A stretch of 64,000 nt of DNA from Desulfomarina profundi (GTDB taxonomy: Bacteria; Desulfobacterota; Desulfobulbia; Desulfobulbales; Desulfocapsaceae): the NCBI RefSeq assembly GCF_019703855.1, contig NZ_AP024086.1, forward strand, positions 2,128,501-2,192,500. Direction: 5' to 3'. This document shows positions 30,474 through 39,363 of the stretch, one piece after another. The position numbers and the translations under genes were made by a program. The notes below the pieces were generated by a model. That model searched no databases. It saw nothing but the letters and a program-made list of their open reading frames with translations, and was not told the DNA's origin. Numbering within the stretch: the stretch's first letter is position 1; every line of letters starts with the position of its first letter.

Positions 30474-31364
30474 TCAACCGTTTTTTTGATTGATAATGGC
30501 GATACCGAGAACAATAAAGATAATTGAGCCAAGAAGGGAAAGAGTCAAAGGTTCTCCAAGAAGAACAACCCCGAAAAAGACACCTGAAACAGGCATGATA
30601 AAAACGTAGGAATGAATCAGTGCCGTACCATATTCACTGACCAGAGTGTTCCAGGCAATATATCCGAATGATGCCGTAATAAAAGACTGGTAAAAAAGAG
30701 AGAGACCAATTGGGAGATCGACATGACGAATCATGCCGTTATCGAAAAACCATCCGGCAAGAAGAAGACAGGGAACAGCGAGAAGCATTGGGTAAAGCGT
30801 CACCAGAACCGGGTTGGTCGAGGATATTATCCTTTTTATATAGACCGCATTTGTCCCCCAAAACAACACCGCGCAGAAAATGATAAAATCACCGCTCCTG
30901 ACAGAAGCATCCACCACCTGTGTATCAAAAACAAGCACAAGAACACCGATGAACCCCAGAACTATCCCAACGGCCTTTCTTATGGTCACCCGCTCTCCGG
31001 GAATGAAAAAATGGGCTAGAAGCAGAACAACAAAAGGGAGGAAGTTGGCGATAAGAATTCCATGTGAAGCCGTTGTCCTGCTCAGACCGGTGTAAAACAA
31101 GGCAACCTGCGCTGTAAAGAGAAAAGAGACAACCAGGAGGCGGTACGCCTGCTGCCTGTTGACACGAAGAGACCTTCCTGTAGAGACAGCCCAGATGGAG
31201 ATAACAATAGCAGCCAGCCCAAAGCGGAGTCCCGCACAACTGAACACACCGATACCATTAAAAGTAATCTTTACAGCTACAGCATTTGCACCAAAAAGTG
31301 TGGAAAGAAAGACTGTAAAAAGTGACGCCTTGAGAGGGAGTTGGGAATTTTCCTTTATCTGCAT
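30474..31364 (-). CDS. EamA/DMT-family transporter
   Basis: A ~296-aa inner-membrane protein with ten predicted helices in two EamA repeats (FTVFLSTLFGANAVAVKITFNG; SGDFIIFCAVLFWGTNAVYIKR) and a typical ending (GVVLLGEPLTLSLLGSIIFIVLGIAIIN). The ATG at 31364 is preferred over an upstream TTG at 31400, which would add a non-hydrophobic stub. No Shine-Dalgarno is evident at 31364. Metabolite export is likely; the substrate is unknown. Confidence 0.88.
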   Translation of the reverse strand: MQIKENSQLPLKASLFTVFLSTLFGANAVAVKITFNGIGVFSCAGLRFGLAAIVISIWAVSTGRSLRVNRQQAYRLLVVSFLFTAQVALFYTGLSRTTASHGILIANFLPFVVLLLAHFFIPGERVTIRKAVGIVLGFIGVLVLVFDTQVVDASVRSGDFIIFCAVLFWGTNAVYIKRIISSTNPVLVTLYPMLLAVPCLLLAGWFFDNGMIRHVDLPIGLSLFYQSFITASFGYIAWNTLVSEYGTALIHSYVFIMPVSGVFFGVVLLGEPLTLSLLGSIIFIVLGIAIINQKNG

Positions 31365-31370
31365 TGAGGC

Positions 31371-31400
31371 ACAATACCAGAGCGCTCTCTCACCTGTCAA
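31371..31400 (-). promoter_or_regulatory. Candidate promoter giving a leaderless EamA transcript
   Basis: TTGACA (31400-31395), an 18-bp spacer, then TATTGT (31376-31371) on the minus strand. The ATG at 31364 lies only six bases beyond the -10 box, so transcription would begin at or next to the start codon. Confidence 0.4.
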
Positions 31401-31410
31401 GGATCAACAA

Positions 31411-31629
31411 TTATCCTCCTGAAATTGCGGGGAATATATCAATTTCATCCCCATCATGAACCAGCTGGTCTCCAGGGACAACCTTTCCACGGCAGACTGC
31501 AATATAACCACCGGCGTCAATCCCCTTTTCTGCATTATATCGGTCCAGAACAGTTTGCAGACATTGAGGCTCTGAAAGGGGAATCTCAACCTCTCCCCTT
31601 TCAGTCAGTTTGAAGTTCAGTTTTACCAT
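31411..31629 (-). CDS. MoaD/ThiS-family ubiquitin-like sulfur carrier
   Basis: A 72-aa beta-grasp protein ending in the required Gly-Gly (DIFPAISGG). Strand and loop pattern: VKLNFKLTERGEVEIPL, YIAVCRGKVVPGDQLVHDGD. MoaD-like proteins carry thiocarboxylate for the molybdopterin dithiolene. It overlaps the end of the AOR gene (start 31629, AOR stop 31623-31625). This gene pair is common and suggests a role in building the tungstopterin cofactor of that AOR. Confidence 0.88.
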   Translation of the reverse strand: MVKLNFKLTERGEVEIPLSEPQCLQTVLDRYNAEKGIDAGGYIAVCRGKVVPGDQLVHDGDEIDIFPAISGG

Positions 31630-33328
31630 TGACGGGCAAGAGCGCTTTCCTCATCGGTAATATCCATTGTTTCACCGGTTTCAGGCTGCACTTCCTCATA
31701 AAATGTTTCGGTAAAACGATAATCCCGGGCTGTAATTCCGGCATCCGTATTAAACTGATGTTCAATGCGAAGGGTTTCCTTGACAAAATCATCAAATTCG
31801 TCCGCGCTGATTTCCACATTATAAAAAGCCTTGATCAGATCGAGAAGAGGCGTCATATCATTGCGGACGGAATAACGGACAAAGTTACACATGCCCATGG
31901 CATCCATACGGGAGCCGATCACCTGGAATTTTTTGGACAACTCCACTTTGCCTTCCTTTGATGCAGGCTCCTCCTCATCGCGCAGGGTAAAGCCGAAGGT
32001 ATGATCTGCACCCATGGGACTGGAAAGATAAGTCATGGCCATTCCCTTTGTTCCCCGGGGTTCATAGGCTGGAATGGCCTGACCAAGAACGTGGGGAGCA
32101 TGACGAACTCCCAGGACTTTGGCCGCAACCTTACAACCGGAAGCCAGGATTCGTCCAAGAGGGGTTATGTCCCGCACCTCTTCCATGAAGCGGATAACTG
32201 CCTTTTCATCTCCAAATTCGGCCAGTCCCGCTTCCATCGCCACTCCGATTGCAGCACCCACATCCAGGGTATCAACTCCGGCGTCGTTGGCAATTCTGTT
32301 CATTTCAGCAATGACATCGAGATTCTTGATACAGAGGTTGGAACCCATCAGAGCCATGGTCTCGTATTCAACGGGAGAGCAGAGGAGTTTTCCATCCTTA
32401 TCGGGATAAACGTTGGAACACTGAATTGCACAAGGATGCATGCAGGCATGCCGGGTCTTTCCCTCGCCTCCTCTTTTCTCGATTGTATCGTACATGGTCT
32501 GGGCATTTATTTTTTCTGCCCCTTCTATGGTCCCGTGGGTAAAATTCCTGGTGGGCAGTACCTTGAGGGATTGACAAATATCCACCATGGCAGCAGTTCC
32601 GTACTTCGTGAAAAGAGACGAGACCGGATTGTCTTTGAGCAATTTGACAATACGCTTGCTCCCCTCTTTAAAGGCTTCAGGATCGACCATATCCGGTTGC
32701 ACCTCTCCGTCATCAAGGATGACCATGGCGATGACACGCTTGGAGGCCATCACCGCACCCAACCCACCCCGCCCGGCATAACGCGAGCAAACGCCATGGG
32801 GATCAGAACAGGCAATACCACTTGCCAACAACAAGTTCTCAGCAGCCGGACCGATGGTTATACACCCGGCTTTTCTACCATATTTTTCAGCAAGCAGGTC
32901 CGATTTTTCATAGACACCTTTTCCCTCAAGAAAAGTTCCATCTTCAAACTCAACCCCGTCTTTACCAACAACGATTATTTTCCATTCGCTCTCTTTCCCC
33001 GGAGCATCTTCCAGTGCGATACAACGCAATCCCTGCCGCGCAATGCGCGTACCAACAATACCACCAGCGTTGCTTTCCTTGATTCCACCAGTAAGCGGAC
33101 TCTTTGCCCCGATACTGAGTCGGTCAGAACTGGACACCGTTGTACCCGCCAGCACACCCGTACAGAAAAAAAGTGTATTTTTCCGACCAAACGGATCGCA
33201 GGTGGGCGGTATTTCTCTGCTGACCAGGCGGGAGGAGAGCGTTCTTCCCCCAGCAGGTATTCTTTGCCGGAAAAACTCTCTTTTTGACTTTCACCGGTTA
33301 CCGTATTTATCCTCAACATGGAAAACAT
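31623..33328 (-). CDS. Tungsten-type aldehyde ferredoxin oxidoreductase (one-base frameshift)
   Basis: Oxidises aldehydes to acids with ferredoxin as acceptor, using bis-tungstopterin and one 4Fe-4S cluster. The ATG at 33328 follows a GGGAGGAACGG ribosome region. The N-terminus breaks at the G5 run (C33247-C33251 on +); one added base gives YLLGGRTLSSRLVSREIPP and joins the rest, for 568 aa. Recognisable parts are the pterin-loop GAKSPLTGGIKESNAGG, the cluster cysteines ACMHPCAIQC (CX3CX3C rather than the CX2CX3C of Pyrococcus AOR), and the distal cysteine in GMCNFVRY. The AOR-superfamily call is firm; the substrate is open. Confidence 0.93.
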
Positions 33329-33968
33329 CCCGTTCCTCCCTTCTTTCAATGGCAAAATGCCAAATCGTATCAGTTTATTCCTGTTTTAGCCTGCATTTCC
33401 CATCAGTTCAGGCGGCGTCAGCTTCATAGTTCTGAGAGTCTTAGCTACCTGGCAGTAAATTACAGTAGCCAATGTTTACTACCGAAATACTGCAAAAGAT
33501 AGCGTCGGTTAGACTGACTTTGGGTGAACATACGGGTTAGCGACGGTAAATCTTAACGAAACGCCCCATTCTCTACCCAGAGAAAAACAGCATATTATTT
33601 TATTTTTCACATATCTTCAACCCCTTACGGACAGAGACAGTGGATACAATAATTGTATATAAAAATAGTATACAATGCAAGTTATATTTTCCTCAAACCT
33701 GCGACGCAACAACCAGGCCGTTTTTCGCTAAAAACAAAACGTTTCAGGATCCGGGTTCAAATCCTCTAATGATTTAGCCGACCCCAGTATACCTTCAAAC
33801 CGGTATATTTTTCTTTACCAGAATATAAGATAAATGAATTGGTGGAAAAATAATATCAGCTGACTGTGATGAATGGGTACTTTTGAACAGCAGATACTTT
33901 TTTCACCAGAACGCAGTAATAGGATATAACAGCAATTTTCAGGGTTACTTCAATCTCATATCTTAATT
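33329..33968. other. 640-bp divergent regulatory region between AOR and the cytochrome operon
   Basis: AT-rich noncoding DNA separating the leftward AOR gene from the rightward cytochrome operon. It contains three TTGTAT/ATACAA half-sites at 33644-33676 and a small dyad (AGTATACC / CCGGTATA) near 33785-33810. No reading frame with a ribosome site is convincing. Both promoters must lie here. Confidence 0.6.
33644..33676. promoter_or_regulatory. Cluster of ATACAAT/ATTGTAT half-sites
   Basis: ATACAAT (33644-33650) and ATTGTAT (33652-33658) form a palindrome around one base. A second inverted pair is ATTGTATA (33652-33659) with TATACAAT (33669-33676). Such clustered dyads in a divergent promoter region suggest an operator. 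The half-site is the same TTGTAT seen in the hut operators 17 kb away. Confidence 0.45.
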
Positions 33969-34631
33969 ATGCCCAACTCTACATCCCCTGGTCGTCCCTG
34001 GTTATTTACAACCATCCCCGTCTGCCTGCTGCTCGCCATCTATTTTGTCTTTTTTTCTCCTGTTCCGTCAACTTCTACACATTCTGTAAAAGAGCTGAAC
34101 CCTGCCTGGTATACTCCAGAACTGGCAAGGGAAGAATACAGGAAGAATGCGACCATGCCGGGAAACTGTTTTATCTGCCACGCATTCTGGGTAAAAGTAC
34201 CTCCTGATCCGACAGTTCGAGTTCCCCGATTTGCCCATACTGCCATTTCTTTAAATCATGGAAAAAATGACCGCTGCTATAACTGCCATTTGATAAATGA
34301 CAGGAATAAATATGCTAAAAATGATGGCAGCGGCATCATGCCCCAGACACCTGAAGAAGTCTGCGCAAAATGTCATGGACTGATCTACAACGACTGGAAG
34401 AAAAACACCCATGGTGTTCGCCGGGGAAAATGGCTGGCCAGGAACCGTTTCGATCAAGAAAAGTTCACATGTACCGATTGTCACGATCCCCATTCTCCTG
34501 TCTTCAAATTTGCTAAAACAACTCCACCTCCTACCTGGGACAAAAAGTACATACGCTCGGGTCAGGCTACAGATAATGGACCGGAATCCTTTACTTCTGA
34601 ATATCTTATCGAGCAGAAGGAAACATTTTAA
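33969..34631 (+). CDS. Membrane-anchored tetrahaem c-type cytochrome
   Basis: A 220-aa protein with one N-terminal helix (PWLFTTIPVCLLLAIYFVFF), probably an uncleaved anchor, and a periplasmic part with four CXXCH haem sites: CFICH, CYNCH, CAKCH, CTDCH. It ends EYLIEQKETF. First gene of a four-gene operon (tetrahaem, ferredoxin, NrfD, 12-haem); the next gene starts 3 bp on. The layout recalls DsrJ plus DsrOP, where a small cytochrome passes electrons to or from the membrane quinone module, but it has one haem more than DsrJ. The ribosome site is weak, so the start is less certain than the gene. Confidence 0.9.
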   Translation: MPNSTSPGRPWLFTTIPVCLLLAIYFVFFSPVPSTSTHSVKELNPAWYTPELAREEYRKNATMPGNCFICHAFWVKVPPDPTVRVPRFAHTAISLNHGKNDRCYNCHLINDRNKYAKNDGSGIMPQTPEEVCAKCHGLIYNDWKKNTHGVRRGKWLARNRFDQEKFTCTDCHDPHSPVFKFAKTTPPPTWDKKYIRSGQATDNGPESFTSEYLIEQKETF

Positions 34632-34633
34632 TC

Positions 34634-35562
34634 ATGACAAAGAAATCAGAAAAAACTTCCAGCCTCAGCAGACGCGATTTCCTTACAGCTGCAGCTGTAA
34701 CCGTAGCTTCTGTGGGCTCAGGTTGTGCTGCCCTCTCTCCCCTGCTGGATGCCGAGGAGATTCCGACTGCGGAGGAATTCCTCCAAAAACATTACAAAAA
34801 ACTTTCATTTGATGAAAAAAAAGTCATTTTCCAGCGACTGGAAAAGCAGGTTGAAAACCAGTACGGCGTCAGGACCCATATCAGTGACCCACCGCCAATG
34901 GACGGGGTGGAATTTGCCTATGCCTCAATATAGGCCGCTGTATCGGGTGCAGACGCTGCGTTTATGCCTGCATGAATGAAAATAACCAGTCCCGCGATCC
35001 GGAAATACAATATATCCGCGTCATGAAAATGAAAAAGGGAAGCATTGACCTTGAAACATCTGACCACGATTATCCTGAGAATGAAGCTGCCGATCCCAAT
35101 TATTTTTATATGCCGGTCCAGTGCCAACAGTGTAGGAATCCCCCCTGCGTGAAAGTTTGTCCTGTAAAAGCAACCTGGAAGGAAAAAGACGGCATTATTG
35201 TCATCGATTACAACTGGTGCATCGGATGCCGCTACTGCGAGGCTGCCTGCCCTTACCATGCCAGGCGCTTTAACTGGGCAAAGGGCAAAATTGCGCCGGC
35301 TGATATCAATCCGGAAATGGCATACCTGTCCAACCGGCCTCGACCAATAGGAGTCATGGAAAAATGCACTTTCTGCCTGCAGAGAACCAGGAAGGGGTTA
35401 TACCCGGCTTGCCTTGAAGTGTGCCCAACCGGTGCCCGGAAATTCGGCAATCTGCGTGATCCGGAATCAGAAGTGCGTAGAATTATAGAAAATGAACGAG
35501 TTTATGTATTGAAGCAGGATCTGGGCACAATACCAAAATTTTACTATGTTTTTGCCAAATAG
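34634..35562 (+). CDS. Tat-exported 4Fe-4S ferredoxin subunit, DsrO/HmcB-like (one-base frameshift)
   Basis: A periplasmic electron-transfer subunit. The N-terminus carries a twin-arginine signal (LSRRDFLTAAAVTVASVGSG). The body has clustered ferredoxin cysteines: CIGCRRCVYACM, CQQCRNPPCVKVCPVKA, CIGCRYCEAACPYHA, and CTFCLQRTRKG with CLEVCPTGA. As printed, the frame stops after FAYASI at 34933, before the first cluster. One added C near 34923 gives FAYALNIGRCIGC and a single 309-aa protein. DsrO, HmcB, NrfC and PsrB share this architecture; the partner is the NrfD-like protein 5 bp downstream. Confidence 0.92.
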
Positions 35563-35567
35563 ACGCC

Positions 35568-36761
35568 ATGATACAATTTATAATACATGGGTTCACCTCA
35601 ATTTTCCGTGGAAGCACAACCTACTGGCTGTGGATTACACTGCTCCTGATTGTCTCTCTGACAGGACTGAATGCCTGGGCCATCCAGCTTGCCCACGGTC
35701 TTTCTACAACAGGGATGGGAGATGAAGTTTCCTGGGGGATGTATATCGCCAACTTTGTCTTTCTGGTGGGTATGGCAGCTGCGGCAGTCATGATGGTCAT
35801 TCCCGCCTATATTTTCAAAGATAAGGAGATGCACAAGGTCGTTATCATGAGCGAACTTTTTGCCATCGCTGCCATGGTCATGTGTATACTTTTCGTCACT
35901 GTGGATATCGGCCGTCCCGACCGTCTCTGGCACATGATTCCCAGGCTGGGATTTTTCAATTTTCCGAGTTCCATGCTTTCCTGGGATGTCCTCGTGCTGA
36001 ACGGTTATCTGCTGCTGAATTTCCACGTCTGTTTTTATGTCCTGTATTCCAAATTTCGAAACAGATCACCCAGACCATTCCTTTATATTCCCATTGTTTT
36101 CCTGGCAATAGCCTGGGCATTTTCCATCCATACCATCACCGCCTTTCTCTTCCAGGGACTGGGAGGACGCCCATTCTGGAACTCGGGTCTCATTGCCCCG
36201 CGTTTCCTGGCATCCGCCTTTGCGGCCGGACCATCCTTCATGATTCTTGTTTTTCTCTTTCTCAAAAAAAGCGGTGCTATTTCATTTGATAATACAGTTA
36301 TCAACCGTATACGGGTCATTGTCACCATAAGTCTGCTTATCAACATCTTTTTTGCTGGTTCAGAATTCTTTGCTGAATTTTACTCAGATTCAAAACATGT
36401 TGTTCATTTCAGTCACCTTTTCGGGTTGCATGGTGAGTCCATGCTGGCCCCCTGGATATGGACCGCCTTATCACTGAACATTGGTGCAGCAATTTTCCTC
36501 CTCAGTCCTTTCAGGCGAAACCAGACCGTGCTCATTATCTCCTGCCTCATGATAATCATCGGTATCTGGACAGAAAAAGGGCTGGGATTTGTTATCCCTG
36601 CTTTTATCCCGACAACACTTGGCGATTTTGTCCAATATGTTCCCAGCATGAATGAGCTGAAAATATGTTTTGGTGTGTGGGCTTTTGGACTCCTTATTTA
36701 TACGCTGATGCTCAAGGGTGCCATTCCCATTATGAACGGGCAGGCGGTTAGAAAAGACTGA
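35568..36761 (+). CDS. NrfD/DsrP/HmcC-type quinone-interacting membrane subunit
   Basis: A 397-aa integral membrane protein with about ten helices. It contains the hallmark stretches of the DsrP/HmcC branch of the NrfD family: STTYWLWITLLLIVSLTGL, MGDEVSWGMYIANFVFLVGM, VDIGRPDRLWHMIPRLG, and FQGLGGRPFWNSGLIAPRFL. Such subunits exchange electrons between the quinone pool and a periplasmic FeS partner. It follows the FeS gene directly. No molybdopterin catalytic subunit, DsrM or DsrK is present in this operon. Confidence 0.93.
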   Translation: MIQFIIHGFTSIFRGSTTYWLWITLLLIVSLTGLNAWAIQLAHGLSTTGMGDEVSWGMYIANFVFLVGMAAAAVMMVIPAYIFKDKEMHKVVIMSELFAIAAMVMCILFVTVDIGRPDRLWHMIPRLGFFNFPSSMLSWDVLVLNGYLLLNFHVCFYVLYSKFRNRSPRPFLYIPIVFLAIAWAFSIHTITAFLFQGLGGRPFWNSGLIAPRFLASAFAAGPSFMILVFLFLKKSGAISFDNTVINRIRVIVTISLLINIFFAGSEFFAEFYSDSKHVVHFSHLFGLHGESMLAPWIWTALSLNIGAAIFLLSPFRRNQTVLIISCLMIIIGIWTEKGLGFVIPAFIPTTLGDFVQYVPSMNELKICFGVWAFGLLIYTLMLKGAIPIMNGQAVRKD

Positions 36762-36898
36762 CTCTGAATCTTGGTAAACAGTCTGTAACAAAAATCAGTG
36801 GCAGGCTGTCTATTCATTTCCTGAACGACTAGGAGAAAAGGAACATAAGAAGGCCACATAAGTGGAAACAACAACTTTAAAAGGGGAGGTCTGACAGT

Positions 36899-39265
36899 AT
36901 GGCAGGAAAACGGATATGTTTATTGCTGGCCGCAGGTTTGATCCTGACTGCCGGATCAGTGTACGGTGGTGGGGGCTGCTCCACCAAGGAGTGTCACTCG
37001 GGACTTGCGGATATCAAGCCGGAAAGCCACGAGATGATGCGAACAATCAAAATGAATGGGTCTCAACATGGCGATCCTGATGGATGCGTCATGTGTCATG
37101 GCGGAAATCCCAAGGCAACTACCAAGGAGGAAGCGCATAAAGGAGTACCGGCCACGCTGAAATTTTCTCCGGGCCCCAAGGATTTTTATCCTGATCCTGG
37201 TTCCATCTGGATCGCGGATAACTCCTGCGGGGCATGTCATCCCGGCTACGTTTACCGTACAACTACATCTCTCATGAACACAGAGGCTGGTAAAATTCAG
37301 GGAAATCTGCATACCTTCGGCTTTAAGGAAATGCAGAATTACAAAAATCCCTGGGGTAATTACGATGCCAAGGATCTGGATGGGCCGGCACCACTTTCCG
37401 GCACCGAAACCTATAAGCAATATATGTCCAAAATGGTCCAGAAATATCCGGATCAGTTTCCCATGGAACTGAAAATGCTGCCTCAACCGACCATGGAAGA
37501 GATCAATGCCGATCCGAAACTCGCCGCCCTCACTTACCAGCGTCATGACTGCAATCGCTGTCATATTGGTGTCCGTGGCAGGGAAAAACGTGGAGATTAC
37601 CGTGGGATGGGCTGTTCCGCATGTCATGTTCTCTATTCCAACAACGGTTTTTATGAAGGCAATGATAAAACCATTGCCAAGGATAAACCGGGCCATATGC
37701 TCAAGCATGAAATCGTGGGAACCCGTAAGACCGGAGGAATTCCGGTGGAATCCTGCAACTCCTGCCATAACCGTGGAAAACGAATTGGTGTTTCATTCCA
37801 GGGGTTGATGGAATTCCCCTACGGCTCGCCCTACGATAAGAACGGTAAAAAACAGCCCAAATTGCACACAAAAAAATACATGTTTATTTCTGATGACCTG
37901 CACCATCAGGTTCAGAGTCGTGAAGGCAATCCCAAGGGCGGACTGCTCTGTCAGGACTGTCATACCAGCATTGATGTCCATGGTGACGGAAATATTCATG
38001 GAACGACAATGGGACAGGTAGAGATTGAATGTACAGACTGCCACGGTCGCCCGGACAAGTACCCGTGGGAACTGCCGGTGGGTTATGGCGATGAGTTCGG
38101 CAATGAACTGAACCCTGCTGCCAGAGGCGTTGCTAAGGAAAGATTGATCCCGGGTCGTCAGTTTGGAGCAAAGTATGACGCGGAGGACGGTTTTGTCCTC
38201 ACCGCACGCGGTAATCCATTAGGAAATGTTGTCAAGCGTGGGAATAAAGTCATAGTCCATTCCGCAACAGGTAACGACTTTGAAGTACCGGTTCTCAAGG
38301 CTCTGCACGAACAGAAGAAATGGAAGGATCCCTCAGCGGAGATTGCCATGTCTTCCGTCTCCAAGCATATGGACAAAATGGAATGCTACGCATGCCACGC
38401 CTCCTGGGTTCCCCAGTGTTACGGTTGCCATGTACAGGTTAATTTTGCCAAGAAAGATGGAAAGCCACGTATGGGTACAGACTGGATTGCATCAGGCAAT
38501 GCCCACAAGAATAATGGCCAGACAGCGGAATCCGTTCTTGGGTCAGGTGGTATAAAGAGTATGGGCAAGCCCATGGAAACCCGCAGCTACCTGCGATGGG
38601 AAGACCCGGTCCTCGGAATCTCGGGTGAAGGCCGAGTAAGCCCGCTTATGCCTGGCTGCCAGGTAACCTACACCGTAATCAATTCGGACGGCAAGACTCT
38701 TGTAAACAATGAAATTGCCGAAAGTCCGGATGAGGCCAAGCAGCTCGGACAGGAACACGTGCCCCTTGCTATCGATATGGCTCCCGTCCAGCCACATACC
38801 GCACAGCGTAAAGCAAGAACCTGTGAATCCTGCCATACAAATCCCAAGACAGCAGGACTTGGGATCGGCAACGGTACTTTCGGCATGCGCCAGCATGAGA
38901 ACATTGTGGAAGATCTAGTGGATGCAAAAACCGGCAAGCCTCTTCCCAAAAAATACAGTGTTCAGATTCCGGCTATTCCGAAGTTGAATTTTGACTGGTC
39001 CCAGATTGTCACCCGTGATGGAACTCAGCTTGCTACAGTAGGGACTCACTGGCCACTTTCAAGGGCGTTCAACAAAAAGGAACTGGACAATTTCATGCGT
39101 GCTGGCACCTGTATGGGATGCCACCAGAACATGAGCAACGAGGAACTCTGGAAGAAAGTCAGTACTGAAGGCACGATTGATCCCGCCAGACACCTTGAAG
39201 CCATGAACAAAATGATCCAGACCATGGCAGAACAAGGAATCAAACCTGCCGAAATGAAAAAATAA
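36899..39265 (+). CDS. Periplasmic 12-haem c-type cytochrome
   Basis: A 788-aa exported multihaem cytochrome. The signal peptide (ICLLLAAGLILTAGSVYG) ends just before the first haem site, an unusual CX4CH (CSTKECH, near residue 27). Eleven CXXCH sites follow: CVMCH, CGACH, CNRCH, CSACH, CNSCH, CQDCH, CTDCH, CYACH, CYGCH, CESCH, CMGCH. A long haem-free stretch of about 130 residues separates CYGCH from CESCH. No membrane anchor. Strong ribosome site GGGGAGG. As the last operon gene it is either the electron carrier or the catalytic subunit of the NrfD complex. I cannot match it to HmcA, OTR or MccA by motif spacing. Confidence 0.93.
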   Translation: MAGKRICLLLAAGLILTAGSVYGGGGCSTKECHSGLADIKPESHEMMRTIKMNGSQHGDPDGCVMCHGGNPKATTKEEAHKGVPATLKFSPGPKDFYPDPGSIWIADNSCGACHPGYVYRTTTSLMNTEAGKIQGNLHTFGFKEMQNYKNPWGNYDAKDLDGPAPLSGTETYKQYMSKMVQKYPDQFPMELKMLPQPTMEEINADPKLAALTYQRHDCNRCHIGVRGREKRGDYRGMGCSACHVLYSNNGFYEGNDKTIAKDKPGHMLKHEIVGTRKTGGIPVESCNSCHNRGKRIGVSFQGLMEFPYGSPYDKNGKKQPKLHTKKYMFISDDLHHQVQSREGNPKGGLLCQDCHTSIDVHGDGNIHGTTMGQVEIECTDCHGRPDKYPWELPVGYGDEFGNELNPAARGVAKERLIPGRQFGAKYDAEDGFVLTARGNPLGNVVKRGNKVIVHSATGNDFEVPVLKALHEQKKWKDPSAEIAMSSVSKHMDKMECYACHASWVPQCYGCHVQVNFAKKDGKPRMGTDWIASGNAHKNNGQTAESVLGSGGIKSMGKPMETRSYLRWEDPVLGISGEGRVSPLMPGCQVTYTVINSDGKTLVNNEIAESPDEAKQLGQEHVPLAIDMAPVQPHTAQRKARTCESCHTNPKTAGLGIGNGTFGMRQHENIVEDLVDAKTGKPLPKKYSVQIPAIPKLNFDWSQIVTRDGTQLATVGTHWPLSRAFNKKELDNFMRAGTCMGCHQNMSNEELWKKVSTEGTIDPARHLEAMNKMIQTMAEQGIKPAEMKK

Positions 39266-39294
39266 CGGACATTTATCAGACAGTCCACAACCCT

Positions 39295-39329
39295 GAACCC
39301 CCTGATCCTTTCTCAAGGACCAGGGGTTC
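39295..39329 (+). terminator. Hairpin after the cytochrome operon
   Basis: GAACCCCCTGATCCTT and AAGGACCAGGGGTTC form a long stem around a short loop, 29 bp past the 12-haem stop. The following T tract is poor, so termination efficiency is uncertain. It lies between convergent transcription units and could work both ways. Confidence 0.6.
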
Positions 39330-39363
39330 TCTGTATCCGGCAATGTATACAATCTGGAAATAA

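Noticed and set aside
32001-33287. Long rightward frame of 428 codons
   Set aside because: Antisense to the AOR gene, whose motifs are clear over the whole stretch.
33740-33790. tRNA-like GGTTCAAATCC segment
   Set aside because: The bases flanking the TTCAAAT do not pair into a T-stem, and no acceptor or anticodon stem fits upstream.
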